A program made the translations under genes and the position numbers. A stretch of DNA of 64,000 nucleotides from Orrella daihaiensis (GTDB lineage: Bacteria; Pseudomonadota; Gammaproteobacteria; Burkholderiales; Burkholderiaceae_B). Shown here piece by piece: positions 53,011-61,237 of the stretch. Positions within the stretch are counted from its first letter, which is position 1; every line of letters begins with the position of its first letter. The notes under the pieces were generated by a model. It made no database searches. It had not been told where the DNA came from and saw only the letters and a list, made by a program, of their open reading frames with translations. The DNA lies in assembly GCF_022811525.1 (NCBI RefSeq), contig NZ_CP063982.1, positions 1,860,001 through 1,924,000 on the forward strand, given 5' to 3'.

Positions 53011-53493
53011 TTAGTCACGAAAATTGTTGAACTGCAGTGGCCGCTGAACTTCAATTGTTTTTAATAAAGCGATGGCCGCTTGCAGGTCATCGCGCTTTTT
53101 TCCCGTCACCCGCAGTTTATCGCCGTTAATCTGGGTATCAACCTTGATTTTGGCGGCCTTGATCGCCGCCACGAGCTTTTTCGCTGTCGGTTGGTCAATC
53201 CCTTGTTGAACCGTGACAACTTGCCGAGCCCCGCCGAGATTTTCAACAGGATCAGCCGCATCAAGGCAGCGCACATCAATACCTCGTGCACTGATTCGGC
53301 CACGCAAGATATCCATCATTTGCTTTAACTGAAAAGCACTTGATGCCTGCTGCGTAATTACAAACTCGTTAAGCTCGAACTTTGCATCAGTACCTTTGAA
53401 ATCGAACCGATTCACCAGCTCACGGTTGGCTTGATCGACAGCATTCATCAACTCATGCTTGTCTACTTCAGAAACTGCATCAAATGAAGGCAT
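53011..53493 (-). CDS. YajQ family nucleotide-binding protein
   Basis: A 160-residue protein of the YajQ/UPF0234 family, some members of which bind cyclic di-GMP or nucleotides. Start MPSFDAVSEVDKHELMNAVD at ATG 53493 has AAAGGGG upstream. The core NRFDFKGTDAKF, RGRISARGIDVRCLD and KVDTQINGDKLRVTGKKRDD segments are typical. Specific role unclear. Confidence 0.93.
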   Translation of the reverse strand: MPSFDAVSEVDKHELMNAVDQANRELVNRFDFKGTDAKFELNEFVITQQASSAFQLKQMMDILRGRISARGIDVRCLDAADPVENLGGARQVVTVQQGIDQPTAKKLVAAIKAAKIKVDTQINGDKLRVTGKKRDDLQAAIALLKTIEVQRPLQFNNFRD

Positions 53494-53580
53494 GACTTTT
53501 TCCCCTTTAGATACACACAGCAGCGCCATAACCGATTAATCTGTGAACCATCAACCGTAATATGTAGTTTGTTCCCAGCC

Positions 53581-54444
53581 ATGGCCGATATAACGGGCAC
53601 GCTCACCCAACTCTTTGTTTATCCTATCAAATCTTGCGCCAGTGTAGCGTTGCCTGAAGCCGAACTCACACCCGTAGGTTTGGCCCACGACCGCCAGTGG
53701 CTCATTATCGATGACGCGGGTCACTTCCAAACCCAGCGGCAAATTCCACATCTGGTCTGGATCGAACCGAAGGTCAATGACCAATTCCTGCATTTATCTG
53801 CGCCAGGCCTGCCTGACATCGCTGTACCGTTTGCACCCCTCACGGCACCGACCATTTCCGTCAGCGTCTGGAATGATAGGCTGCTGGCATTAGACATGGG
53901 TGATGTTGCTGCTCATTGGTTAGATGAGTTTCTCGAAGTACCGGGTCGTCATTTCAGGCTAGTTCAATTTGACCCCAGACAAGCGCGCTTTTCCGAACAA
54001 TCGTGGTGTCGGGGCACTCAAGCAGGGCTACAGTTTGCCGACGGCTTTGCAGTCAATGTCCTGTCTGAGGCAAGCCTGCGGCACCTCAATGAGCGACTGA
54101 TGGAGCTTGGCTTGGACCCTGTGGATGCCAGACGGTTTCGCCCAAACTTGGTACTAGACGGTTTAGATGTACACGATGAGGATCGACTTAGCAGTCTGCG
54201 TTTCATGGCTGACGGCCAAGTGCTTGAACTTGAACTCGTCAAACCATGCCCTCGCTGTCAAATACCGGATATCAATCCGGACACGGCGATCAAAGAAGCG
54301 GAAATCAGTACAACGCTGGCTCAATATCGTCAGCTAACATTCATGGATCACGCCATCTGTTTCGCCATGAACGCCGTGGTTCGATCCAACGTTGGTGGCA
54401 AACTAAAACTAGGCATGCCGTACCAAGCCGATTACCAAATTTGA
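53581..54444 (+). CDS. MOSC-domain protein
   Basis: A 287-residue protein of the MOSC N-terminal beta-barrel plus MOSC family, similar to YcbX/mARC-type molybdenum-sulfur carriers. N-terminal LFVYPIKSCASVALPEA and GLAHDRQWLIIDDAG match the beta-barrel domain. The MOSC part contains ARRFRPNLVLDGL and LVKPCPRCQIPDIN with the conserved cysteine region. ATG 53581 is preferred over a TTG upstream. YcbX-type enzymes reduce N-hydroxylated bases. Substrate not determinable. Confidence 0.88.
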   Translation: MADITGTLTQLFVYPIKSCASVALPEAELTPVGLAHDRQWLIIDDAGHFQTQRQIPHLVWIEPKVNDQFLHLSAPGLPDIAVPFAPLTAPTISVSVWNDRLLALDMGDVAAHWLDEFLEVPGRHFRLVQFDPRQARFSEQSWCRGTQAGLQFADGFAVNVLSEASLRHLNERLMELGLDPVDARRFRPNLVLDGLDVHDEDRLSSLRFMADGQVLELELVKPCPRCQIPDINPDTAIKEAEISTTLAQYRQLTFMDHAICFAMNAVVRSNVGGKLKLGMPYQADYQI

Positions 54445-54455
54445 AACCACGCATA

Positions 54456-55322
54456 ATGGGCCAGCCACTCTCTCTAAAGACATTCGTCAAAGCCGTCTGC
54501 GTTGTGATCATATCTCTGGCTCACCAAACGCTTTCTGCCAACTCGGTATTTGAACTGCAGCAACAACTGCATCATCCAGTCCCCGGGGGAGTAGCGGTGG
54601 TGCCAATTATGGCAATAGGTGAAACAGGCTCGGCACCACAGGCTTTTTTGGGCGATCATCGAGTACTGGTTATGGCTGATGACAAGTCATGGTGGGCGAT
54701 AGTCGGGGTGCCGTTAACAACCGAACCTGGATCAATTGACCTGAATGTGAGCACGCCGGACTCTCGTCGTACGATTGCAGTCAAGATTGAACCATATGAG
54801 TACAAAAGCCAGCATATCACCCTGAAAGACCGCGCCATGGTCAGTCCGCCGCCTAAAACCCTTGAACGCATCAAATCCGAGCTTGCCGAGCAAATCGCTG
54901 CCTACGGCACGTTTAGCGAAAATGAACCGTCAAACCTGATATTCGATCCGCCGATAAGCGGTCGCTTATCGAGCCCTTTTGGGTTGCAGCGTTTTTTTAA
55001 TGGTCAGCCTCGCAATCCACACTCGGGACTAGACTTTGCCGCTCCTAAAGGCACGCCGGTGCAATCCCCGGCAGACGGCCGCGTGCTTCTGATTGGTGAT
55101 TATTACTTCAATGGCTTAACGATCTTCATTGATCATGGACAAGGCGTCATCAGCATGTTTTGCCATCTATCTCAAATCAACTTGCTACCTGGCGATATCG
55201 TCAGACGTGGAGAAGTCGTCGGCCGTGTCGGCAACACAGGTAGATCCACCGGCCCACATCTGCACTGGAATGTCAGCTTAAACAATGCCCGCGTCAATCC
55301 TGCCTTGTTTCTTAGACGCTAG
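54456..55322 (+). CDS. M23-family (LytM) peptidase, exported
   Basis: A 288-residue secreted zinc endopeptidase or LytM-fold regulator. Signal: FVKAVCVVIISLAHQTLSA. The LytM metal-binding motifs HSGLDFAAPKGTPVQ (His, Asp) and TGPHLHWNVSLN (His-x-His) are intact, so it can bind zinc and cut peptidoglycan peptides. ATG 54456 lies 11 bases after the MOSC gene stop; the larger frame upstream is rejected. Its own N-terminal domain (residues about 30-150) is a beta-rich region of unknown function. Confidence 0.9.
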   Translation: MGQPLSLKTFVKAVCVVIISLAHQTLSANSVFELQQQLHHPVPGGVAVVPIMAIGETGSAPQAFLGDHRVLVMADDKSWWAIVGVPLTTEPGSIDLNVSTPDSRRTIAVKIEPYEYKSQHITLKDRAMVSPPPKTLERIKSELAEQIAAYGTFSENEPSNLIFDPPISGRLSSPFGLQRFFNGQPRNPHSGLDFAAPKGTPVQSPADGRVLLIGDYYFNGLTIFIDHGQGVISMFCHLSQINLLPGDIVRRGEVVGRVGNTGRSTGPHLHWNVSLNNARVNPALFLRR

Positions 55323-55348
55323 CGGTGAAACCTGCCTTAAAAATCCGG

Positions 55349-55894
55349 CTACTCTTTCGGCTTGAAGGGAAAGCCAGAGAACATGGCGCGCGTCTGGTCC
55401 TGCATCTGATCTTGCATCTGCACGAACATGTTTTTGCTTTGCTCGACGTAATTGTTCATCATCGTCTGAAGCATTGGCGCCTGCATGTTCATGAATTGAG
55501 TCCAAGCTTCCGGCCCAAACTGGGTGCCATATAGGCCTTTGGACTGCTCGGTCACACGGTCCTGGATTTCCTTGAATGCTTGCAGATTTTTTTCGAGATA
55601 AGCACCCATCATGCCCTGCATGGCATGCCCATAGAAACGGATGATTTGCGCCAGCATTTCTGAAGAGAACATGGGCACACCACCACTTTCCTCCTCAAGA
55701 ATAATCTGCAACAAAATGCTACGGGTCAGCTCCTCACCCGACTTGGCATCTACCACTTTGAAGATTTCGTTTTCTAGCACGAGCTGCTTCACATCAGACA
55801 AGGTGATGTAACTACTGGTCTGGGTGTCATACAGCCGGCGATTCGGATATTTCTTAATGATTCTAGTAGCGTCTGCTGCAGTTTGATCTGTCAT
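55349..55894 (-). CDS. phaR: Polyhydroxyalkanoate synthesis repressor PhaR
   Basis: A transcriptional repressor of phasin and own genes that binds PHB granules. N-terminal DNA-binding domain KKYPNRRLYDTQTSSYITL is diagnostic, followed by the PHB-accumulation region AQIIRFYGHAMQGMMGAYLE. ATG 55894 (MTDQTAADATRI) is preferred over an upstream longer frame. 181 aa, normal. Third gene of phaC-phaB-phaR, with a hairpin before it. Confidence 0.94.
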   Translation of the reverse strand: MTDQTAADATRIIKKYPNRRLYDTQTSSYITLSDVKQLVLENEIFKVVDAKSGEELTRSILLQIILEEESGGVPMFSSEMLAQIIRFYGHAMQGMMGAYLEKNLQAFKEIQDRVTEQSKGLYGTQFGPEAWTQFMNMQAPMLQTMMNNYVEQSKNMFVQMQDQMQDQTRAMFSGFPFKPKE

Positions 55895-55921
55895 TGTCGT
55901 TCCAAGAAATCTTGCGCTAAT

Positions 55922-55954
55922 TTCAGGCTGCCTTATAGAACCTGGCAGCCTGAA
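55922..55954 (-). terminator. Perfect hairpin between phaB and phaR
   Basis: Inverted repeat TTCAGGCTGCC / GGCAGCCTGAA of 11 bp with an 11-base loop. It follows the phaB stop on the minus strand by 15 bases. No U-tract follows, so partial termination or mRNA protection of phaCB is as likely as full termination. Confidence 0.6.
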
Positions 55955-55968
55955 GTATTGCGTCAAGC

Positions 55969-56706
55969 TTAACCCATGTGCAAGCCACCGTTCAAAGAGA
56001 AGTCAGCTCCTGTCGCAAAACCTGCATCCTCCGAAGCGATCCAGGCCACAATCGAGGCGATTTCGGATGGTTCACCCAGGCGTTTGACCGGGATGGTCGC
56101 CACAATTTTCTCAAGGACATCCGGACGGATAGCACGAACCATGTCAGTACCGATATAACCGGGCGACACCGTGTTCACAGTCACCCCTTTGCTCGCCACC
56201 TCTTGTGCCAAGGACATGGTGAAACCGTGAATAGCAGCTTTGGCAGTCGCATAGTTTGTTTGCCCAAACTGCCCCTTTTGACCGTTCACTGAACTGATAT
56301 TGACGATTCGTCCCCAGCCATGCTCAACCATGTCGTCTATCACTTGCTTGGTGACATTGAATAGGCTGTTCAGATTGGTGTCCATCACGGCACGCCAGTC
56401 ATCTTCACTCATTTTCCGAAACACGCCATCACGAGTGATACCGGCATTATTGACCAGCACAGCAATGGGCCCATGCTCATCTTTCACTTTCTTGAAGGCG
56501 GCTACGGTCGAGTCCCAGTCGGAAACGTTCCCAACTGACGCATAAAACTGAAAACCTTGCTCTGCCTGCTCCTTAAGCCAGCGGTCATAATCACGGCTTG
56601 GGCCACACCCGGCAACCACGGTCATACCTTCTTTAGCCAGTCGTTGGCAGATCGCTGTCCCGATGCCACCCATGCCACCAGTCACGTAGGCAACTCTCTT
56701 TTCCAT
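55969..56706 (-). CDS. phaB: Acetoacetyl-CoA reductase PhaB
   Basis: NADPH-dependent SDR giving (R)-3-hydroxybutyryl-CoA for PhaC. TGGMGGIGTAICQRLA is the PhaB-type nucleotide loop; Ser in NISSVNGQKGQFG and Tyr-x3-Lys in TNYATAKAAI are intact. The C-terminal FATGADFSLNGGLHMG is the PhaB end. GGGAGAGG precedes the ATG. 245 aa. Confidence 0.95.
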   Translation of the reverse strand: MEKRVAYVTGGMGGIGTAICQRLAKEGMTVVAGCGPSRDYDRWLKEQAEQGFQFYASVGNVSDWDSTVAAFKKVKDEHGPIAVLVNNAGITRDGVFRKMSEDDWRAVMDTNLNSLFNVTKQVIDDMVEHGWGRIVNISSVNGQKGQFGQTNYATAKAAIHGFTMSLAQEVASKGVTVNTVSPGYIGTDMVRAIRPDVLEKIVATIPVKRLGEPSEIASIVAWIASEDAGFATGADFSLNGGLHMG

Positions 56707-56742
56707 CTTCCTCTCCCTTCAAAAAGTCTTTTTATTAATGTG

Positions 56743-56775
56743 CATCAGTTTTTTCACACAAGATAAAAACTGATG
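56743..56775 (-). promoter_or_regulatory. AT-rich inverted repeat between phaC and phaB
   Basis: CATCAGTTTT / AAAACTGATG, perfect 10 bp, with a 13-base loop. It lies between the phaC stop and phaB start. It might be an attenuator or protein site; nothing decides it. Confidence 0.4.
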
Positions 56776-56785
56776 TTAGAACCCT

Positions 56786-58405
56786 TTAAACAGCGCGCAC
56801 TTTTACATAGCTGCCAGGCGCATCCTCAATGACCGGATATTGATCATTGCCCAATTGTTTTTTAGCTTTTACGCGTCGCCCAGAACTAGCCTTAAGCCAG
56901 TCCGTATGGTCAGGCCACCAACTTCCAGGATGTTCACGCGCGGAATCAACCCACTGCTCTGGCGTGACCGCGACTTCGGCATCCGACACCCAATAATGTC
57001 GCTTGTTTTTTGATGTCGGATTGATAACACCAGCGATGTGGCCCGATGCGCCAAGTACAAAACGAATCTCGCCACCTAACAAGGCAGCCGAGTGATATGC
57101 CGTTTGCCAAGGGACGATGTGGTCTTCCTTGGATGCCAGTAAATACGCTGGCACATCGATTTTCCCGAAATTGACTTTTTCACCGCAGACCTTGACCTTG
57201 CCTGCCTCCTTGAAATTGTTCTCGATGTAGGCATTGCGAAAGTACCACGTGAAAAATGGCCCCGACAAATTGGTGCTGTCACTATTCCAATACAAGAGAT
57301 CAAATGGCACAGGCGTCTGGCCTTTGAGATAGTTAGATACCACGTAGTTCCAGACCAGCTCATTGGGCCTGAGAAACGAGAAGGTGCTCGCCAACTCCCG
57401 ACCAGTCATCAAGCCGCCTGTACCAATCGAATGCTCGCGAATACGGGCATGCGGCTCATTGGCAAAGACGCCCAGAGCACCAGTGTCTACAAAATCCAGC
57501 ATGGTGGCCAGTAACGTAAGGGAAGACACCTTCTCTTGACCACGAGCAGCCAACACAGCCAATGCTGTCGTCAGCATCGTGCCACCGACACAAAAACCAA
57601 GGACATTGACTTTACCTTGACTTGAAATATCACGAGCGACATCGATAGCTGTCAGGATACCGTCTTCGATATAGTCATCCCAGGTGGCAGTTTGAATACC
57701 GTCAGTGTCTTGCGGTAGCGGATTGCGCCAGGACACCATGAATACCGTAAACCCTTGCGACACCAGATAGGCAACCAGCGAGTTTTCTGGCTGCAAATCC
57801 ATGATGTAGTACTTGTTAATGCAAGGCGGCACCATCAACAAAGGACGCTGATAGACCGTCTCGGTGGTTGGCGTGTATTGCAACAGCTGAAAATACTTGT
57901 TTTGAAAGACAACCGCACCAGGGGTAATGGCCAGGTTACGCCCGACTTCAAACACGCTTTCATCCGTCTGAGTAATGCGACCTTTTTGCAAATCTTTCAA
58001 AAAGTTTTCAATACCTGTCTGTAGCGTCTTACCACCCGACTCAATAAGCGCCTGCTGTGCTTCCGGATTGGTTGCCAGAAAATTTGCGGGTGACATGGCA
58101 TCAACCCACTGCGACACAGAAAACCGCAGTTGATCCTTCACCTCTGGTTCAACCTGAGCAGCGTCAGCCAACTGCTTCATAGCGTCGCCTGAGAGCAAAT
58201 AAAGATGCGCCATCAGGGCATGCATGGGACTAGACTTCCAGGCCTGATCTGCAAATCGCCTGTCTTTAATTTCTGGCAGTTCGCCTTGAGCGGCTGCTTG
58301 AGCCAGGGCCTGCCACTGTTGCATGAATTGCTGTTGGATCTGCCCAAGTTCGGACTGATCCATACCGGGGGGGAATCCCCAGGGGGTGGGAAATGAAGCA
58401 CTCAC
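56786..58405 (-). CDS. phaC: Class I polyhydroxyalkanoate synthase PhaC
   Basis: Polymerises (R)-3-hydroxyacyl-CoA to PHB on granules. Lipase-like box with catalytic Cys: NVLGFCVGGTMLTTALA. Asp in SKEDHIVPW and His in GASGHIAGVIN complete the triad. Other class I blocks: MVPPCINKYYIMDLQPENS and FMVSWRNPLPQDTDG. Start is GTG 58405, with GGAGG ten bases upstream. 539 aa, somewhat shorter than Cupriavidus PhaC but within range. First of phaC-phaB-phaR. Confidence 0.95.
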   Translation of the reverse strand: MSASFPTPWGFPPGMDQSELGQIQQQFMQQWQALAQAAAQGELPEIKDRRFADQAWKSSPMHALMAHLYLLSGDAMKQLADAAQVEPEVKDQLRFSVSQWVDAMSPANFLATNPEAQQALIESGGKTLQTGIENFLKDLQKGRITQTDESVFEVGRNLAITPGAVVFQNKYFQLLQYTPTTETVYQRPLLMVPPCINKYYIMDLQPENSLVAYLVSQGFTVFMVSWRNPLPQDTDGIQTATWDDYIEDGILTAIDVARDISSQGKVNVLGFCVGGTMLTTALAVLAARGQEKVSSLTLLATMLDFVDTGALGVFANEPHARIREHSIGTGGLMTGRELASTFSFLRPNELVWNYVVSNYLKGQTPVPFDLLYWNSDSTNLSGPFFTWYFRNAYIENNFKEAGKVKVCGEKVNFGKIDVPAYLLASKEDHIVPWQTAYHSAALLGGEIRFVLGASGHIAGVINPTSKNKRHYWVSDAEVAVTPEQWVDSAREHPGSWWPDHTDWLKASSGRRVKAKKQLGNDQYPVIEDAPGSYVKVRAV

Positions 58406-58520
58406 GACGCACTGACCTCCGGGTTAAAAATTACGCCATAGACTGATCCTGCTCTGTCCCGTGACGCTTGTCAATGGTACTAACCCAAACGGTCAGATAT
58501 GTGTCAGCAAAACGGTTTGT

Positions 58521-59276
58521 TCAAGTAATCCAAGCCACGGTCGCCATGCGACCAGTCTGACCATCACGCCGGTAGCTAAAAAATCGATTTGCCGGATCAT
58601 TGACTGTGCACAGGCCACACCAGACCACGGAACTTGCGCCGTGATCATGCAATATTTTTCGGGCGATGCCGGGTAAATCACACAGCCATTTGTGCAATGC
58701 ACCATGGGGCACAAAGCACTTCGCAAGTTCAGGGTCTTTTGCCAAAAAAGCTTCTCGCACCTCACTACCCACTTCAAAAGCTTGCATACCGATACACGGA
58801 CCGATCCACGCACGCCATGCGCCAAGTTCACCGTTCTGTTCACGCATTGTCTTCACAGTGGCCTGCAAAACACCAGCGGCTAATCCACGCCAACCAGCAT
58901 GCGCCAAGCCGAGCACGGTGCCAGTGCCGTTGGCAATGACCACGGACATGCAATCCGCCGTCAAAATTCCCAGCGGTTGCTTAGGCGTGGTCGTGACCAG
59001 TGCGTCAGCTTGCGTCAGTCCAGATAAGATCGTTTCAGAATTGCAGGATCGATCGACAACCAATACGTTTGTGCCGTGGACCTGATCAACCCAAATCGGC
59101 GCGCTTGGCAGCCATTGAGATAATTGTTGGCGGTTGGCCATCACGCTAGCAACGCTATCGCCCACGTGGTTGCCAAGGTTAAATGAGTCGTATGGCTTGG
59201 CACTGGCCCCGCGATGTCTGGTTGTACAAAAGCCTTGTACGCGGGGGGTCAGGCCCTCGATCGCTATGCGGGTCAT
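58521..59276 (-). CDS. pgeF: PgeF/YfiH peptidoglycan editing factor (LACC1 family)
   Basis: Multicopper-oxidase-like purine nucleoside phosphorylase fold that edits peptidoglycan precursors. Zn/catalytic His and Cys motifs: VDQVHGTNVLVVDR, LTADCMSVVI, LAHAGWRGLAAGVLQ and GPCIGMQAFEVGSEV. ATG 59276 (MTRIAIEG) lacks a well-spaced ribosome site; an in-frame TTG two codons earlier, with AGAGG seven bases upstream, is a real alternative. It follows rluD with a very short gap, the conserved rluD-pgeF order. Confidence 0.9.
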   Translation of the reverse strand: MTRIAIEGLTPRVQGFCTTRHRGASAKPYDSFNLGNHVGDSVASVMANRQQLSQWLPSAPIWVDQVHGTNVLVVDRSCNSETILSGLTQADALVTTTPKQPLGILTADCMSVVIANGTGTVLGLAHAGWRGLAAGVLQATVKTMREQNGELGAWRAWIGPCIGMQAFEVGSEVREAFLAKDPELAKCFVPHGALHKWLCDLPGIARKILHDHGASSVVWCGLCTVNDPANRFFSYRRDGQTGRMATVAWIT

Positions 59277-59293
59277 GTTCAACGACGTACCTC

Positions 59294-60298
59294 TTAAATA
59301 TCCCACCGAACCTGATCTAATACCACCTGCATATCATCGGGTAGCTCACTTTCAAAGCTGACCCATTGATCGTTGGCAGGATCAATAAACGACAACGATT
59401 CAGCGTGTAACATCTGCCGCGTTGCGTTCAGAAGCGGTTTACCTCCATACAACGTATCCCCAACAAGTGGATGTCTTAAGCTCGCCAGATGAACACGGAT
59501 CTGATGCGTACGTCCGGTCTCCAAGCGACAACTCACTTCGCTAACTGGAACACCCTCTAGCGATCCAGTACGCAGCCGCGTGACATGTGTGGTAGCCGGC
59601 TTTGATGCACCTGCTGCTGAGACAGACATGCGCACGGGTACCTTAGGGTCTCGTCCGATTGGTCGATCAATGGTTATCTGATCTGAGCTCATCCATCCAT
59701 GCACCAGCGCCCGATATTGCCGCTTTACCGTACGTTGTTGAAGTTGCCTGACCAGGTGGGTCTGCGCCATCTCTGTCTTTGCCACCACCATCAATCCGGT
59801 AGTTTCCTTATCTAGACGATGCACGATCCCGGCACGAGCCACGTGACTTAAGTCCGGGTACCGAAACAACAGGCCATTCAAAAGAGTGCCGCGCCAATTG
59901 CCTGCCCCGGGATGAACAACCAAGCCCGCCTGCTTGTCGACGACTAGCCAGGATGCCGACTCACTGATCACATGAAATTCAACATTCTGAGGTTCATATG
60001 CCAAAACTTGCTCTGAGGGCTGAACCTCTACAGTGACCTCGTCGCCAGTCGCAACCAACTGCCGCACGCGGGCATTAACCGTGCCATTTACCCTGACATG
60101 TCCAGCCTCAATCCAGCCCTGAATCCTTGACCGTGAATGCTCTGGGATCAACTGTGCAATGGCCTTATCGAGCCTATCGCCAGCTAGCGAGGGCTCAATC
60201 ATAAAATGGAGTATTTCTGCGTCAGATGCTGAAATACTCTCATCAGCATCATCTGCCTCATTAGTCTGGCGCTCGGGCTGTACCATATGCAGCAACAT
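59294..60298 (-). CDS. rluD: 23S rRNA pseudouridine synthase RluD
   Basis: Makes pseudouridines 1911, 1915 and 1917 of helix 69 (E. coli numbering). S4 domain (GDRLDKAIAQLIPEHSRSRI) and the catalytic RAGIVHRLDKETTGLMVVAK motif with Asp; ETGRTHQIRVHLASLRHPLV at the C-terminal part. 334 aa. It is divergent from bamD across a 47-base gap, the standard rluD/bamD layout, which distinguishes it from RluC at 15932. Confidence 0.94.
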   Translation of the reverse strand: MLLHMVQPERQTNEADDADESISASDAEILHFMIEPSLAGDRLDKAIAQLIPEHSRSRIQGWIEAGHVRVNGTVNARVRQLVATGDEVTVEVQPSEQVLAYEPQNVEFHVISESASWLVVDKQAGLVVHPGAGNWRGTLLNGLLFRYPDLSHVARAGIVHRLDKETTGLMVVAKTEMAQTHLVRQLQQRTVKRQYRALVHGWMSSDQITIDRPIGRDPKVPVRMSVSAAGASKPATTHVTRLRTGSLEGVPVSEVSCRLETGRTHQIRVHLASLRHPLVGDTLYGGKPLLNATRQMLHAESLSFIDPANDQWVSFESELPDDMQVVLDQVRWDI

Positions 60299-60345
60299 CC
60301 TATAATCAGAACCAATGCTAACACTCCAACGCGTGCGTGGACTCC

Positions 60346-61191
60346 ATGACTGACCGCATTCCCCGATCGATATTTTTCAGTAAAAACGCCTTGCTTGGCA
60401 TGCTACTGCTCATTATGTTTCTGGCTCTCTCCGGATGCTCGTCCTTTGGTGAGGACGAGTATGACGAGACAGCTGGTTGGTCGGTTGAACGCCTCTATCA
60501 GGATGGCAAGGAGGAGATGAATGCCGGCAATTGGACCGTAGCGGCCGAGCGCTTTACCGCGGTTGAAGCCCGTTATCCATTCGGCCCGTTTGCCCAGCAG
60601 TCACTGATCAATCTGGCTTATGTGCAGTGGAAGCAGTCTGAGCCTGAAATGGCGCTGGCAACCATTTCGCGCTTTCAGCGTCAATACCCCAATCACCCGG
60701 GAAGTGACTACATGCTGTTTCTTCGAGGTTTGATCCTGTTCACGCCGCCAAGCTCCCGTTTGGCATTCCTGAGTCAGCAAGACCCTGCTGAGCGAGACCC
60801 TCGTGCGCTACGGGAGTCCTACGCGGCATTCGAAGAGCTCATTACCCGTTTCCCGCAGAGCCGTTATGCCGAGGATGCCAGACAACGGATGAACTGGCTG
60901 GTTAACACCATGGCTGAGCATCAGGTACACGCAGCACGTTTTTATTACGAGCGCCAAGGTTACGTCGCCGCGATTAATCGAGCGCAATCGGTGCTGACTG
61001 ACTATGAAGGCGTGCCAGCCACCGAAGAGGCGCTCTACATCATCATGATGTCGTACCAAAAGTTGGATATGCCCGATATGTCTAAGGATGCTGAACGAGT
61101 GTTACTCGCCAACTTCCCGAACACCCAGTTAATCGCAAAAGGCCTTCCAAAACCCACCTACAGCTGGTGGAATCCACTAGGATACTTTTAG
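60346..61191 (+). CDS. bamD: Outer membrane assembly lipoprotein BamD
   Basis: Essential component of the BAM complex inserting outer-membrane barrels. A lipoprotein signal LLGMLLLIMFLALSGCSS has the lipobox LSGC. Tetratricopeptide repeats follow, with SVERLYQDGKEEMNAGNWTV and ARYPFGPFAQQSLINLAYVQ typical for BamD. ATG 60346 is preferred to a GTG three codons earlier. 281 aa. Divergent from rluD. Confidence 0.93.
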   Translation: MTDRIPRSIFFSKNALLGMLLLIMFLALSGCSSFGEDEYDETAGWSVERLYQDGKEEMNAGNWTVAAERFTAVEARYPFGPFAQQSLINLAYVQWKQSEPEMALATISRFQRQYPNHPGSDYMLFLRGLILFTPPSSRLAFLSQQDPAERDPRALRESYAAFEELITRFPQSRYAEDARQRMNWLVNTMAEHQVHAARFYYERQGYVAAINRAQSVLTDYEGVPATEEALYIIMMSYQKLDMPDMSKDAERVLLANFPNTQLIAKGLPKPTYSWWNPLGYF

Positions 61192-61237
61192 GATATAACT
61201 CGATAACGACTGCTCGGCACAGCTGTTAGGTATTGGG

